Shown here: positions 12,702 through 25,170 of the stretch, piece after piece
Numbering within the stretch: the stretch's first letter is position 1
Layout of the letters: every line of letters starts with the position of its first letter
Assembly: GCA_964034945.1 (NCBI GenBank)
Contig: OZ035960.1
Span: 107,727,933 to 107,791,932 of the forward strand
From: Chrysopilus asiliformis
Lineage: Eukaryota; Arthropoda; Insecta; Diptera; Rhagionidae
DNA length: 64,000 nucleotides
Direction: 5' to 3'
Made by a program: the position numbers and the translations under genes
The notes under the pieces: model-generated
The model's input: only the letters and a program-made list of their open reading frames with translations
Database searches by the model: none
What the model was told of the DNA's origin: nothing

Positions 12702-13280
12702 TGGGCTCTCTCCATTGCCAGGATATTTTAGTTGCTATAAAAATGTGTTACAAATAGAAAGAGACAGATAGCTGTAATTGTCAATGGGAAAGCAGAATAC
12801 GGGCACGAGTCTTTATAGAAAGTTTTATAGGATAAAATCATAGAAATTTAAACCGTATTCCATGTCCAAAACATTCAATTTGCATCTCCGAATCACATAT
12901 CTGTATGTCCTCTAATATCTCAAATTTCCTACCTGTAAATATGGTTATTATTATTATTATAGTCTGTATACCAAAACATGTAATAAATATAAATACCTTC
13001 GTTGTTATTCATTGTATTGTAAGTTTTGAAACTGCATATGTCAAAATCAGACAGATTTTGACTACTTTTGTAGTTTATTTTATAGGAAGCGTACGTCAGT
13101 TCAACTACATCTACCCAAGCGACACCTGGCGACGAACGCTTCCTATAAAATAAACTACAAAAGCGACATCTGGCGACGACGCTTTTTTTTGTTCTCTCTC
13201 TGTCTTACCAAGCCTTTGTTATATAAGTGTGTCCCTACATTTTATCGCAACTAAAATATCCTGGCTATGGGGAGAGCCCT
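12702..13280. mobile_element. PIF/Harbinger-like MITE nested in 12621-13690
   Basis: Flanked by TAA on both sides (12699-12701, 13281-13283). The ends are GGGCTCTCTCC...GCCAGGATATTTTAG and CTAAAATATCCTGGC...GGAGAGCCC. A TWA duplication with long inverted repeats suits PIF/Harbinger. Confidence 0.7.
13065..13163. repeat. Perfect 28-bp inverted repeat
   Basis: Arms 13065-13092 and 13136-13163 (CTTTTGTAGTTTATTTTATA... and its complement), 43-bp spacer. The spacer end and right flank also hold a direct duplication of a GCGACAYCTGGCGACGA block. It is the innermost layer of this nest. Confidence 0.8.
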
Positions 13281-13959
13281 TAAATCATTTCAAGTAGAAT
13301 GACAGCCGAAGGAAAACATAACCTAACATTTTCTGAGAAAAAATATTACGACTCTTTATTGTAGAAACATTTACGAATTTTGACCTAAAACTGTATGTTG
13401 CCGACGAGTTTTTTATACCCGTATCGTTTTTTCCTTAAAATGTTACGACGTTTTCTGGCAAAGCAGCAAATATAAAATGAACCGAAACACACACACATAA
13501 AACCACCTCTTATGTACACGGTTCCATGTTCTTGTATTGGTTTTTACTTGCCACAAAAATAGAATGGATTTCTATTATTTTCGAGAGAGCGGCAAGTATT
13601 CTCACACATATGCGAGAGTCGCACACTAGGTCAAATCGCGTGTATTTACGTCTACTTGCCGCGAGTTACTTGCTTCGTCTAAACCGCGTTTTACCTTCAC
13701 GAAAAAATGAGAAAATAAAATAGAGGAGAATCGCTCTAAGTCGAACATCCCAAAAGTCGAATTTTCCACTAACTGGAACTAGTAGTTTTTACAATCGTAA
13801 GGTAAGTGTGCGTAATTCGGATCATTGTCCCAAATGTGGATTGCCTCTCTTTATCTTCTGTAAAATAAGAAAACTAATCAACGTATATCAACGAATAAAA
13901 AATATTCACGCATTTCCCACTATTTTCCGCAACTTTTAAGTATTTATGGTTATTGTTTA

Positions 13960-14400
13960 CCATCAATAACACCGTTATTCTTACAGAATTATTGATGCCA
14001 GAATCGGATTCGGCGACCCCAAAAAACCACAGAGAATATTTTTTCCGAAAAATTTGAGGAACAGAATAATCACGTTATCCTTACAGAACCTTTCGTTATC
14101 CCTGCAGACTTCCTTATGCCAGAATCGGATACACTGACTCTAAAAACCCCCAGATGAGACTTTTTTCTGGAAAATTTAAAGAAAATGATAATTACGTTAT
14201 TTAGGAGAGTCCGTGTATCCTTACAAGGACGAAATAGCGAAAATATTGTATTGTCAACGTTCTTACGTATGTATGCAAAATTTCAAGTCAATCAGATGAC
14301 TGAAGGGGGGTCAAAATTAGATTACAAGATTTGACCCCGACAAACAGGTAAACAGACAGACAGATAGAGAGAGACGAAAGCAAGCTAAATAAAAGTTTTT
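13960..14400 (-). mobile_element. R5 dispersed repeat, reverse copy
   Basis: The reverse complement matches 1850-2650: TTTATTTAGCTTGC, GTCT run, TTGACTTGAAATTTTGC and TTCGTCCTTGTAAGGAT. A partial internal duplication of the AGAATCGGAT block is visible. Confidence 0.6.
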
Positions 14401-15845
14401 AAAAAAGTCCTGTAGCTGCCATATCTAAAGCCTTTAATGTAAACCAAACTATAGTTTACTCTAATTTAAGTAAATTTTTAATAAAAAATAAATTGTGTAA
14501 TTAATTTGTTTCTTGCTTCTTTGTATATTCAGATGGTTTAATGTATCTGTGTATCAATAAAAAAAATCCTTGCTACTAGCTAATGTAGTTTCTCCACAAT
14601 TAGCCTAAAAACTAATCTTCCCAGTACCCACTTTAGATATTAGTAACGTATTTTATCAGCTTATAAACTCTGTCCACAATTAAGTCGTACATTTTCAAAA
14701 GTTTTAATTAAGTTCGGACACATTTGGCACTCACTGAGATGTAATTTTAACAGTTTGATATTTTACAAAACATTTAATTCATCAAAATAGTAAAATATCA
14801 GCAAAGCAGATGAAAATTGGCTAAAAATTAAGCTTTTCGGGGGTATGTGGCGGTTCTAAATATTCCATAGTCGTATAAATAAAACGCTCTCTTGTTGAAT
14901 TCACTCGAATTGAATTTGTCACATAATGGAATTTATTTATTTTACATATGTTCAAATTAACCAAACTAGTAGCAAAATTCATTCATTTCCATTTCATCCC
15001 TTGGTAATCGCATCCAATCTCATCCCCGTGTTCCATTTTAACCCACTGACAGCCCGCAGGATTTTCATTATTAGTTCGTATCGATGGTGTGCCGTGTGTG
15101 ATACCCATTGGAGTTTTCGCTTTTCAGGGCAGTTGAATGTCCGCATTAAGGGGATTAGCGCCACCAATTCAGTGTTTAATGAATTTACTTGAATAAATGA
15201 TTAAACATGAATGCAATGCATCGCAGAATGCACCAACATATTATGACATGGTATTGACCAGCACCACAATATTTATAAATGTGAACGTATTCCGATATAT
15301 CAACCCCTAAAGCACTATACATGTTAGACCCAGATCGAAAATTAAAGGAGAAAAAAAAGTTTTAAATCCACTAAAATTCATTTGTGTCCTTGATGTGTTT
15401 TTGTCTGTGCCAACTTCACCAACAATTTTCGAATTGGCAAAACCAAAATGTTAAAATGGTGGAAATTTTAAGCCGTTACATAACCGGATTACATTTTGAT
15501 AACACGACAGGACTTTTCAGTTTTATAAGGCCAACACCAAACCCCCGCCATAAGCCACCCTCATCGTGTTCAGCTGAAGAATGCAACAACAAAATACAGA
15601 ATTTCCATTGGAATTGTGGCAATGCACTGGAAATTTTAACATTTTCGACCATATTACCATTAATTTGTGTTTAATTAGGTCTAAGAGAACAATGTTATCC
15701 AATAGAAATGCAAATGGCTGAAAACTATGGAAATAAAATTTACGTATAGTCAAAGGAATCGGGATTTTATTCTATTTTTACCCGACTACTTGAGAAGAGG
15801 TGTTGATGTGCGGGCTGACAGGCGAGCGGGCGGGCTTATTAATTT
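14401..15845. other. AT-rich sequence, nothing recognised
   Basis: No coding or repeat signal that I can support. Confidence 0.5.
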
Positions 15846-16386
15846 CTTGCATTACGATTGCGATTACGATTGAGCTTGATTGACCAATGAGTTTAAATTT
15901 CATTTTCCTATCGTTGGAAGCTTTCATCTCATTGGTCGGGAAGCTTCAATCGTTATCGCAATCGTAATGGCAATCGCAATCGTAATCGTAATCGTAATCG
16001 TAATCGTAATCGTAATCGTAATCGTAATCGTAATCGTAATCGTAATCGTAATCGTAATCGTAATCGTAATCGTAATCGTAATCGTAATCGTAATCGTAAT
16101 CGTAATCGTAATCGTAATCGTAATCGTAATCGTAATCGTAATCGTAATCGTAATCGTAATCGTAATCGTAATCGTAATCGTAATCGTAATCGTAATCGTA
16201 ATCGTAATCGTAATCGTAATCGTAATCGTAATCGTAATCGTAATCGCAATCGCAATCGTAATCGTAATCGCAATCGCAATCGTAATCGTAATCGTAATCG
16301 TAATCGCAATCGTAATCGTAATCGCAATCGCAATCGCAATCGTACTCGCAATCGTAATTGCAATCATTAGTCTGAATTGGGCTTTA
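15846..16386. mobile_element. FB foldback element copy A with expanded right arm
   Basis: Left arm has a few hexamers (ATTACGATTGCGATTACG) and then ACCAATGAG. The centre is GAAGCTTTCATCTCATTGGTC. The right arm is about 415 bp of CGTAAT units (15950-16365), ending AGTCTGAATTGGGCTTTA. Other copies show the same layout with different arm lengths. Confidence 0.75.
15950..16365. repeat. Hexanucleotide array (CGTAAT)n, about 69 units
   Basis: Nearly pure CGTAAT for about 280 bp, then interspersed with CGCAAT units. Stop-free in several frames on both strands, giving VI, TI and RL dipeptide frames. Confidence 0.95.
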
Positions 16387-17210
16387 ATCTTGCGTGTAAC
16401 ACAGGCTAAATTGGTTCCTAAAAAATACAAAACTGCGGACATTCGACGCCTTTTTGTGTAAATCGTTCCAATATAACATCTATCATGATGGGTGTCAAAT
16501 AAAAGGTCTCACAAAAATACTCACCAATATTTCAAAAATAGAGTCGAGTGTTTTAGAAACTTCCCATTTCTATAAATTAATTTTGCTAAGTAGTAAAAAA
16601 ATTTCTTGTCATTGTGTGCAACTTTAATTATTTTCATTTTACAATAATTACGCATACTTAATTGTCTTTACTTTTGTTCTAAAAAAATCTTTTCCTCATT
16701 AATTAGTTTTTTTCTACATTTAATTGCTCTTTGGTGTTGATTAGAGCTTGTAATCATTGCATTAATTGCTCCGAATCAGTGAAATTAGATTAGTTAGTTG
16801 AAAAAATATTTTTGATACTTAATCATAATTAAGCGTAGAAGTAATAGCAAATCGAGCATAGTCTCCTCTTAATAATAAAATCAAAGAAATTATCTTCATT
16901 GGATCCACTAATTGATGAAAATTGTTCGATCTTATTTGATGATATCAAAGAAACGAGGGTGCAATTTTTAGTGTTCAACTATAAATTGGAGAATTTTGAT
17001 TGCCACATAAGAGAAACTTTCTTTAAGAGTTTTATGTCCAACTTTTCTCAAGAATCAAGCGATGATAAAATGGATTATAAATTAATAAGAAAGTTTTTTA
17101 ATTGCAATTATTTTACTGTTTTTTGAAAGAAATTTTACCCTTTTCCAGTTAAAATAAAAAGACTGCATTCCGTTAATCTATACAAAGAATAAGACGGGGG
17201 AGGGTTTTTC
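16387..17210. other. AT-rich sequence, nothing recognised
   Basis: No supported feature. Confidence 0.5.
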
Positions 17211-17214
17211 AAAT

Positions 17215-18610
17215 TTAGATTTGCTCAAATTTTTTTTTATGACTTTTTTAAAGTTTACGTTTTTTGTCCGTCTGAATGTTTGTTCTCGATCACGCGAAAA
17301 TCATTTTGCGAAAATTTCGTACTTGAGTAGAGTTACTTGCAGAATAAAGGATATTCTGTCTGCTCTCTCTCCTATTCCCTCTCCCCACTACCCTTCCACT
17401 CTCACTATATCCTCTGTCCTCTCTCCACTATCCTCTGTCCTCTCTCCACTATCCTCTTCGGGCTCTGGTTAATCAAACAATCATGAGATAAGAAATCACA
17501 AATGAAGAGGTATTTTTAAAATCGACGTCCGTCTGTCTGTCCGTCCATGAACACCATAACTTTCGAAAGCATTGACCTAGAGACTTGAAATTTTGAATAG
17601 TTACGTTTCTCGTAAATCGCTCGGCTAAGTTCTTAAACGGGCAAAATCGTAACATTCCTTCCCCCTCTCCCCTCCACCATATAAACGAAACAGTTTTTTG
17701 CGATTTTCTAGAAAACGGTGAGTCATATTGAAAAATTTATAAAAGTGAAATGTGTTTAGAATAGGATTTTACATAACTCATCCATATATCAAAATCCAAT
17801 CCGACGACTGTTTCACAAATGGAATACTATTTTCCTGTTTTCTCGAAAAATGTACATCGTATTGAAAAATATGTGGAGATATATGATTTTACATAACCGT
17901 TCCATACATCAAAATCCAATCAGACCACTGCTTTTTCCCTATCGTATACAAATGGGTTTTTATACCCGTATGGTGAAACCAAAGGGTATATTAACTTTGC
18001 CTTACCGTTTGTAACGCCAAGATCCCGTCATCACACACAAAAATGAATTACACTAGTGTGTTTAGAATGATAAAAAAAAGTTGAATTTTGCATGTCCGTC
18101 CGTCTGTCTGTCCGTCTGTCTGTCTGTCTGTCCGTCCGTCTGTCGTGCGGATTGCGAGCGCACGGATTGAGCTAGAGACTTAAAATTTTGCGCAGATTCG
18201 TTTTTCATAAAATACGAGGCTAAGTTCGTTCATGGGCAAAAATGGACTATTAGGGGGGTACCCCTCATACGAACGAAAAAGTTTTTTGCGAAAATCTCAA
18301 AAACGGTGTGCAAGAACAAAAGTTATTTCAAAAAAGTGCAAGAACAAAAGTAATTTAGGATATGATTCTACATAAAACTCCCATACATCAAAATCCGATT
18401 GGAATAAATTTTAAAAAATCTTATTGAAAAGTTTGACTTGAAAGTGGAATTTTGGAACAACTGTTCGAATTTTGATACGAATATCACCATACGGGTTTTC
18501 AATAATTGGACTGGCAATTATAGCTTTTGTTATGTTTTAAATAAACATTGGCCCCTTTTAAATCTTTTAAATAAAGATTAACCTGGGGCAATTGGAGATG
18601 TTCTTATGTT
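17215..18610 (+). mobile_element. H3 element carrying an H2 insertion
   Basis: H3 sequence (GTCTGTCTGTCCGTCC, GAACACCATAACTTTCGAAA) runs to ATACAAATGGGTTTT at 17960. H2 follows, then TTTAAATAAACATTGG resumes H3 at about 18535. The end shows two partial H3 tails. Confidence 0.65.
17961..18534 (+). mobile_element. H2 element (DINE-1-like, Helentron-derived)
   Basis: Starts TATACCCGTATGGTGAAACC with a nearby GGGTATA partner. The middle has a GTCTGTCC microsatellite. It ends with CACCATACGGGT, a short hairpin (AATTG...CAATT) and ATAGCTTTTGTTATG. Drosophila DINE-1 has the same order of parts: TATACCC/GGGTATA head, GTCC repeats, ACGGGT, hairpin, TATAGC tail. Confidence 0.75.
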
Positions 18611-19866
18611 TGAAATCTAATTTAGTTATTTTAGTACACAAGGAACACGAACATTGGAATATGACCCGAAAAATGTTAGAGCCTCAGGGCCTCTCAAATG
18701 TATGCTGCACCTATAACCTCAAATGATCTAAATCCGACTCTGTCCGAAGAACAGATTTCTCAATATACCTATGATTTACAATTGTATATGGACTGTGAAC
18801 TATTGATGAATTACCAACATTTGTAAGGTTTTATTGCAGCCCATCAACAGCAGATGTCGAAATACCAGTATTGAAATTTCCCTACAAATCTAAAAATAAT
18901 TATATAGGTGTAATCGCTAAAGATGTGTGAAAATCCTTTTAATTTCTTCGTGTAGGTACTAATTGATGCAGCCCGGATTGTGATTTAAAACCAGCAATTT
19001 GAAGAACTTACAAATTCGTTATCATATCTTAAATGGATGGAAAATGTTTCGTCTAAATAGGGAGACAATATCGATTGTAATTTTTTAAATGTTTCTTAAT
19101 ATGAATGTGTGATGTTGAAATCTAACCAATTTCACTTTAAGTCAATCCAATCCAATTCAATCCATCTATAGTTGAACGCTAAACGAATGAGTATCAATTC
19201 TAAACTAAATTATATTTTAACGAAGTCCTAACAAACTACTCATTTAGATTTTAACTAACTACTCATATTCGTTTCGACATGTGTTTGTAATACATTTATG
19301 CGCATTAATTTATCCATACATTGAGGGTGGTCGCAGGAAGACTTTTAGTTTATATACCAAGATTTACTGGGAAAGATTTTCCCGGGGCAGGGGAGGTGGA
19401 GGTTGTATGGAAGAGGGGTAGGGGACGATGGGTTGTTAGTTTGCGGTGATGGTGGTGAGGGTGGAGTGTTAAAAGTTAGTTCGTTAAGTGCCCGTTGGGT
19501 TTTTGCGGCATCGTCCAACTGAATTGTGTAATGCAATTGCCCAAATCACTGATTGTTGGATTGTTCATTGAGTTCTTTAATTCAAGTTAATCTAAGGTTA
19601 TTACTGTTGATAGATATTTTCCCATAACACATTGATATACCACTTCAACTCTTTAAATGGCGATTAGAATACGAAATTTGATATTACAATTTTTTTTTAT
19701 TATTACCGAATGTAATTACTTCAATTTTATATGTGTTACAAATTCAATTCAATGCAGTTTTGTTGAATTAACTAGAATTGTGATTTGGTTTTTGCGTTTA
19801 TGAGGAATCATTTCAGTTGCATTCAGTTACAAATTTGAATTTTTTTCTAGTACGTATTTTAAGCAC
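18611..19866. other. AT-rich sequence, nothing recognised
   Basis: G-rich stretch at about 19380-19470 with no coding signal. No supported feature. Confidence 0.45.
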
Positions 19867-19869
19867 TTA

Positions 19870-20013
19870 AGCGGGAGTATCCGCACAAGACACAGTGTCA
19901 AGGGAGGAGGAAGAAATGTCTTTTGATCCAGTACTAAGGGGGGCAGTACTGGATCAAAAGACATTTCTTCATCCTCCCTTGACACTGTGTCTTGTGCGGA
20001 TACTGCCACGCAT
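19870..20013. mobile_element. Palindromic PIF-like MITE with 60-bp arms
   Basis: Arms 19876-19935 and 19945-20004 match at 59 of 60 positions around a 9-nt loop. TTA flanks both ends (19867-19869, 20014-20016). A transcript would form a near-perfect hairpin. Confidence 0.8.
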
Positions 20014-20016
20014 TTA

Positions 20017-20799
20017 TGTCCATGACACCCTCTCCTTATTTGGCCATAAATATATTAGTGGAGGAAAAAATTCCTTGAGGTATGTCTCATTTATCAGATA
20101 AAAACGCAGCAAAATCCCCTTGTAAATATAGCAGTTATCAGAAGAGGGGTTTACATAAAAGTGGGGGTATATTGAAGAGGTACAAACATTTCCTTGGAAG
20201 CTGAGTTATCTAGTGATAGAAATCGCTTCAAAAACCCTTGAATGGTATAAGAATTTTCAGAAGACAGGTAAGGCACTACAAATTTCACAAATGCGTTTTC
20301 AAAAGTACCTATAAAAAAACCACCTTGTAAAAATTCAATAATATACACGAACAAAAATTTACAAATGTTAAACCGTGCAGTTGCAATGAAATCAATCCCC
20401 CTCCCCCCTTTTACAATCATTTAAATTGAGTAAAATCGATGCAATATTCTCCCGGTAAAAAACCAATCATTAAATTATATTAATTTTATTGTTATGTGGA
20501 TGCTTTAAAATGGGGTTATTTAAGTAGTTGCACCAGTACAGATTTTTGAGTGAATTTTTCATATTTTTTCTATATGTTAATTCGTCTTTTGATGAATAAT
20601 GATTTTTTTTTCATTTATAAATATACCACCCCATCAAAAGGATTATTTCGACTTTAGTGCAGCGATGCGATAAATTAAAATATTTTAAATTAATTACCCA
20701 TATAGTTATTATTAATTTAAATAAAAATCCCTATTAATGGATTTAAGTTTTTTGTGTAATATTCCACAACAGTTCAGTTGAATATCATAAAAACTTTAT
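20017..20799. other. AT-rich sequence, nothing recognised
   Basis: No supported feature. Confidence 0.5.
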
Positions 20800-21560
20800 A
20801 TCTCTATGTATATAAAAAGGCAACATACATTATAAAAGGACTATCTTTCTATCTTGCTGTGTGTAAGTCCGGACTTGGCGCGAAAACCACTGGACCGATT
20901 TTTTCCTATATGTTTCTTAGACCTCTGGTCAGGTTATAAGCTATGTATTATTTTGATACAGTCCACCACTCGCCACTCCCCTACCCCCACCCCCCTCCCC
21001 CTCTCCTTCCTCCACAATCATTTATCCCCACCACAAACCTGTTTATAAGTTATTCAAGAGAACAACGCGTAAACCACTGGACCGAATTAACTGAAAATTT
21101 ACACAGGGGTACTATATGCTCTAAAATTATTAATTAGCTTTGCGGCTGACAAATATTCTTCTCCCCTTTTACCCCCTCTTCTGCTATTTCCTAAACTACT
21201 GAATGAATTTTGATGCGGTTTTCACTATTAGGCAAGTCTATGAGGAAAAAATATTTTTTAACTAAATCCAAATCCACCCTTTTACTGTAAACCCCCTTTC
21301 CTGCTATTTGCTAAACTACTGAATGGATTTCGATGCGGTTTTCTTCATTACAAATATCCTCTCTCAAGAAAAAATCTCGCCAACTAAAATCTACTCGCTC
21401 CCTACTCTTAAAACTCCTCTCCTGCAATGTCCTGCTATTGAAGAGGAATTTTGAAATATTTTTGCACTTTCAACTCTTGCCTCAGTCTTTCGTTTCAAAT
21501 CTTTCGTTTCAAATCTTTCGTCTCGTTTCAATTCAACCACCCCAAAAGAAGGGAATAACT
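20800..21560 (+). mobile_element. Helitron-like degenerate repeat
   Basis: The head TCTCTATGTATATAAAAAGG resembles Helitron 5' ends. Units containing AAACTACTGAATGRATTT and GATGCGGTTTTC recur at about 21190, 21310 and earlier, diverged. No clear CTRR hairpin end was found. Related to 29745-30730. Confidence 0.45.
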
Positions 21561-23084
21561 CAATAAAATCGATACCAAAGGAAAAATGCCTATTTTTTTA
21601 GATAAACGGAAAACATCTAAATTTGAATTTGATGGCCTCCAGCAAATCAAGGCGAATGAATATAAAATTAACATCGTTTTAAAGTTGGTTATCTGAAAAG
21701 TTGTACAACCACTCCATCAGAAAAGTAAATAAATTTATTGGCAATATGAAATACGAATAGAGCGACCTTAGAAGGTCGTCTTGAAGCAGCAACCGGCATC
21801 AATATTAATAATTAAAGAGAGATTCTATTTATCATAATTCGCCCGTAGCATTGATTGCTTCTATTTTATTATTCATCGATGAATAAAACCTAAAAGTTAA
21901 AACTTTTCTCACTTTCGTAACAAAGCTATAGAACAGTAAATGAAAATCGAAGGGGGAAAAACGATTTTCTTGTGCCTTTTTCGTAAATATCTTTCTTTAT
22001 CGACGTTTAGGTTTGGCACCTTTAGGGTTGGAAATTATAACCATCCATCTCTACAGAATATCTAATATCAATAGATGAAGATACAAATCTTCTTTGGAAA
22101 AATGATTCCAAAAGTCAAAAGAATTGCGCCAGCAGTCGGAAAAAGGGGTGATAGAGGTTATCTTGAAAGGCCCCTGAATAGTTCAAAATCTCACCAAGTT
22201 TTACTTGTCGTTCTGAATATCAATTTTCGTGTTTTTTTTCTTCCTTTTGCCGACCATGAAAAAAAGATAAAATTCAACTTGAATAGAAGTCGAATTTTAT
22301 CCTTTTTTCACGATGAAAATCGTTCTATTCTATGGTTCGTCTGTTTGAGACGATTCTTTAACTTCGTCTTGAAGGATTTTCACTTAAAACGGTATGAAAC
22401 GGAAGAACAGAAAATGAATGACGGTTTTTTTTCCTTTCCAGTTTCTCGTCTTTTTCTAATCTGCAGCTTAAATGTACGAATATAAGAAAATGAAGACATA
22501 ACTTTCTTCCTTCGGTGCTTTTTTGAAAGAAATATGAGCGAAAATTAATTAGAAATGTACCTCCTGCTGCTTGTTCGGTCTGTTTCTTAATATTCTCGGC
22601 AAGGTGAATGAATGAAAGCGTATAGAAGAAAAATTGTCTGGGTAAAGATTTTCGAGGAAAATTCAGTTTACATTCATGCCTCAAAGTTGAAACGTGCTGG
22701 GAACCTACACATTTGGCCAAAAATATTACGAATTGATCTGGGCGGGGGATGGTCAGTTGTGATTTTCGTATATTTATTTTTCATTTATTCTCTACCGGCA
22801 TTTTTAACGAATCGTTTTAGGTCCATAGAAAAAAACAAACTGCCTATCAAAACTATGTCTATAATTTATTTCATAAAAATAAATTAGTTATCAAAATAAT
22901 CCACTGAAAACCAATTTTCTCGACCCACATTTTTGTGAATTGTGTTTTTTTCATATTTTTTTCCAAATTTCGTGCCAATTTTGCCCTAATTTTTATGATG
23001 GCGTTACAAGACAGGGTGGGACAGACAGCCCCAGTCGAGGGGCAAAAGTGTCACCTCACGAAAGAAACCCAAAAATCGTGCATA
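21561..23084. other. AT-rich sequence, nothing recognised
   Basis: Two open frames of more than 100 codons here have no recognisable domain and look like chance frames. Confidence 0.45.
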
Positions 23085-23640
23085 ATTTTTACTTTCCTCT
23101 GCTATAGAGGGAAAGTATTGTATTCATGACGGAGACCGACTCGAGAATGGGGGCAGATTTCTGATCAGTACGAAATCCGTTTCAGGCAAAGTTATGACGA
23201 TGTCCGTGATTCTGTCTGTCGGTCTGTCAGTTTGTCGGTCTGTCTGTCTTTCGGTCTGTCTGTCTTTCGGTCTGTCTTTCGGTCTGTCTTTCAATCTGTC
23301 GGTCTGTCGGTGTATTTTGAATAACTCGAGAACGCGTTGAGCTAGCGACTTGAAATTTTTCGTAAATAAGTTTTACGAAAATCGTAGTTTTCAGTCAACT
23401 TAACGTTAGCTATAACGGATACCTCCCATACAATTTTTTTTGAAGAAAAGATTTTTTTTTTTAATTTCTCGAAAACTATGCGGTTTTGAAAAAAATGAAT
23501 ACAACCAAATTTAAAGAATATAAAGATTCCTGCAGTTTTTCCCTTAACGGTTTTTACGTAACTTCAACAGTTCCCGAGATATTTGAAAAAATATTTTTTA
23601 TATATTTTTCCGAAACTAGAGATTGCAGAGGAAAGTTTTA
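23085..23640 (+). mobile_element. H1 element
   Basis: Head TTTCCTCTGCTATAGAGGGA, then GACGGAGACCGACTCGAGAA and a GTCTGTCG/GTCTGTCTTTCG array (about 23210-23310). Same family as 7395-8015 in the opposite orientation. Confidence 0.7.
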
Positions 23641-23679
23641 TGTTGATCAAACCTAATATTTGTCTACTTGTAAATTTGA

Positions 23680-24010
23680 ACTTTTTTGGTTTAACTATTC
23701 AACTTTCGTTTGAAAATCCAAATTTTTTGGCTTAAAAATTCAACTTTGGTTTGAAAATCCAACTTTTTTGGTTTGAAAATCCAACTTTTTTGGTTTAAAA
23801 ATTCAACTTTGGTTTGAAAATCCAACTTTTTTGGTTTGAAAATCCAACTTTTTTGGTTTGAAAATTAAACTTTTTTGGTTTAAAAATTCAACTTTGGTTT
23901 GAAAATCCAACTTTTTTGGTTTGAAAATCCAACTTTTTTGGTTTGAAAAGTAAACTTTTCTTTTGTTTAAAAACTCGACTTATTTTTGGTTTGAAAATTC
24001 AACCAAAAAA
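23680..24010. repeat. Minisatellite of TTTGGTTTGAAAATCCAAC units
   Basis: About 15 imperfect units of 17-21 bp with variants (TTTAAAAATTCAAC, AAATTAAAC). The array alternates unit types. Confidence 0.85.
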
Positions 24011-24221
24011 ATGAAAATTTAAGTTTTTTGGTCGAGTAAGACTGTGTTTGTTGTTTCCAAGCTCTCAACCTTTTGCTTGAAAATTGAAACTCAGTTTGGT
24101 AAACCTAAAAGGCTGAAAATCCAACCCAAATTTTGTCCCTTGTTGGTATGCGAAGCTTTTTTGTAAAAAGTTCTGCCATTTGCCTCGAAAAAATTTTCAA
24201 TTTTTCCAAATTTTCACTTTT

Positions 24222-24360
24222 TATACCCGTATGGTGAAACCAAAGGGTATATTAACTTTGCCTTACCGTTTGTAACGCCAAGATCCCGTCATCGCACAAA
24301 AAAATGAATTACACCAGTGTGTTTAGAATGATAAAAAAAGTTGAATTTAGCATGTCAGTC

Positions 24361-24391
<31 letters not shown>

Positions 24392-24802
24392 CTGTCCGTC
24401 TGTCTGTCCGTCTGCCTGTGGCGCGGATTGCGGGCGCACGGATTGAGCTAGAGATTTGAAATTTTGCGTGGATCCGTTTTTCGTAAAATGCGAGGCTAAG
24501 TTCGTTAATGGGCAAAAATGGACCATTAGGGGGGGTACCCCCCATACGAACGAAATCGTTTTTTGTGAATATCCCGAAAACGGTGCATCTTATCAAAAAA
24601 GTCCAAGAACAAAAGTTATTTAGAATATAATTCTACATAAAACTCCCATACATCAAAATCCAATTGGAATAAATTTTAAAAAATCTTATTGGAAAGTTTA
24701 ACTTCAAAGTGGAATTTTGGTACAACTGTTCAAATTTTGATACGAATATCACCATACGGGTCTCCAATGATTGCCAGATAGGCAATTATAGCTTTTGTTA
24801 TG
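24222..24802 (+). mobile_element. H2 element (DINE-1-like)
   Basis: Same head, GTCT/GTCC array (24357-24420) and tail (CACCATACGGGT...TTGCCAGATAGGCAA...ATAGCTTTTGTTATG) as at 17961. Inserted in a T run. Confidence 0.75.
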
Positions 24803-24838
24803 TTTTTAAATTTTGTTTACATAAAATATTGGTTTTAA

Positions 24839-25057
24839 CCCTTAATTGATGAGGTGGGTCCAGTGGACCCACATTGACTTTTCTCTCTTTGCTATTTCTC
24901 ATGTTTTCAGCACAGTGACTCTGAAATCTTCAGTACCTTCATACAGTATGGTGTTGTGTGCCGAGTTAAAAGCACGGATTTGGTATGTGATTAGAACAAG
25001 TCCATTGGAAACCACCTCATCATTTACGCATATGATTTTCACCTCATAAATTAAGGG
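24839..25057. mobile_element. piggyBac-like MITE
   Basis: 219 bp between TTAA sites (24835-24838, 25058-25061). Ends CCCTTAATTGATGAGGTG and CACCTCATAAATTAAGGG. Confidence 0.75.
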
Positions 25058-25170
25058 TTAAACACCAAAGTCGAAGAATTTTGGCGATTTGAATTTTCTT
25101 TGAGAAAAGTTTTCAATTATTTTTGCCCCTACTAGATGAAGAATTGTACTTATTTGATTTTAAAACAATA

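Larger units (their letters stand above)
12621..13690. mobile_element. MITE with two nested inner elements
   Basis: The ends are inverted copies: CAAGTAACTAGCGGCAAGTA on the left and TACTTGCCGCGAGTTACTTG on the right, each next to CGGTTTA/TAAACCG. The middle is occupied by the element at 12702-13280. Confidence 0.65.

Noticed and set aside
15880..16461. Long open frames of VIVI, TITI or RLRL dipeptides (also at 35117-35512 and 36501-37332)
   Set aside because: They are translations of the CGTAAT/CGCAAT hexamer, open in several frames on both strands, with no other coding signal.
22075..22720. Overlapping frames of 136 and 120 codons on both strands
   Set aside because: No recognisable domain, no splice or promoter context and AT-rich composition; likely chance.
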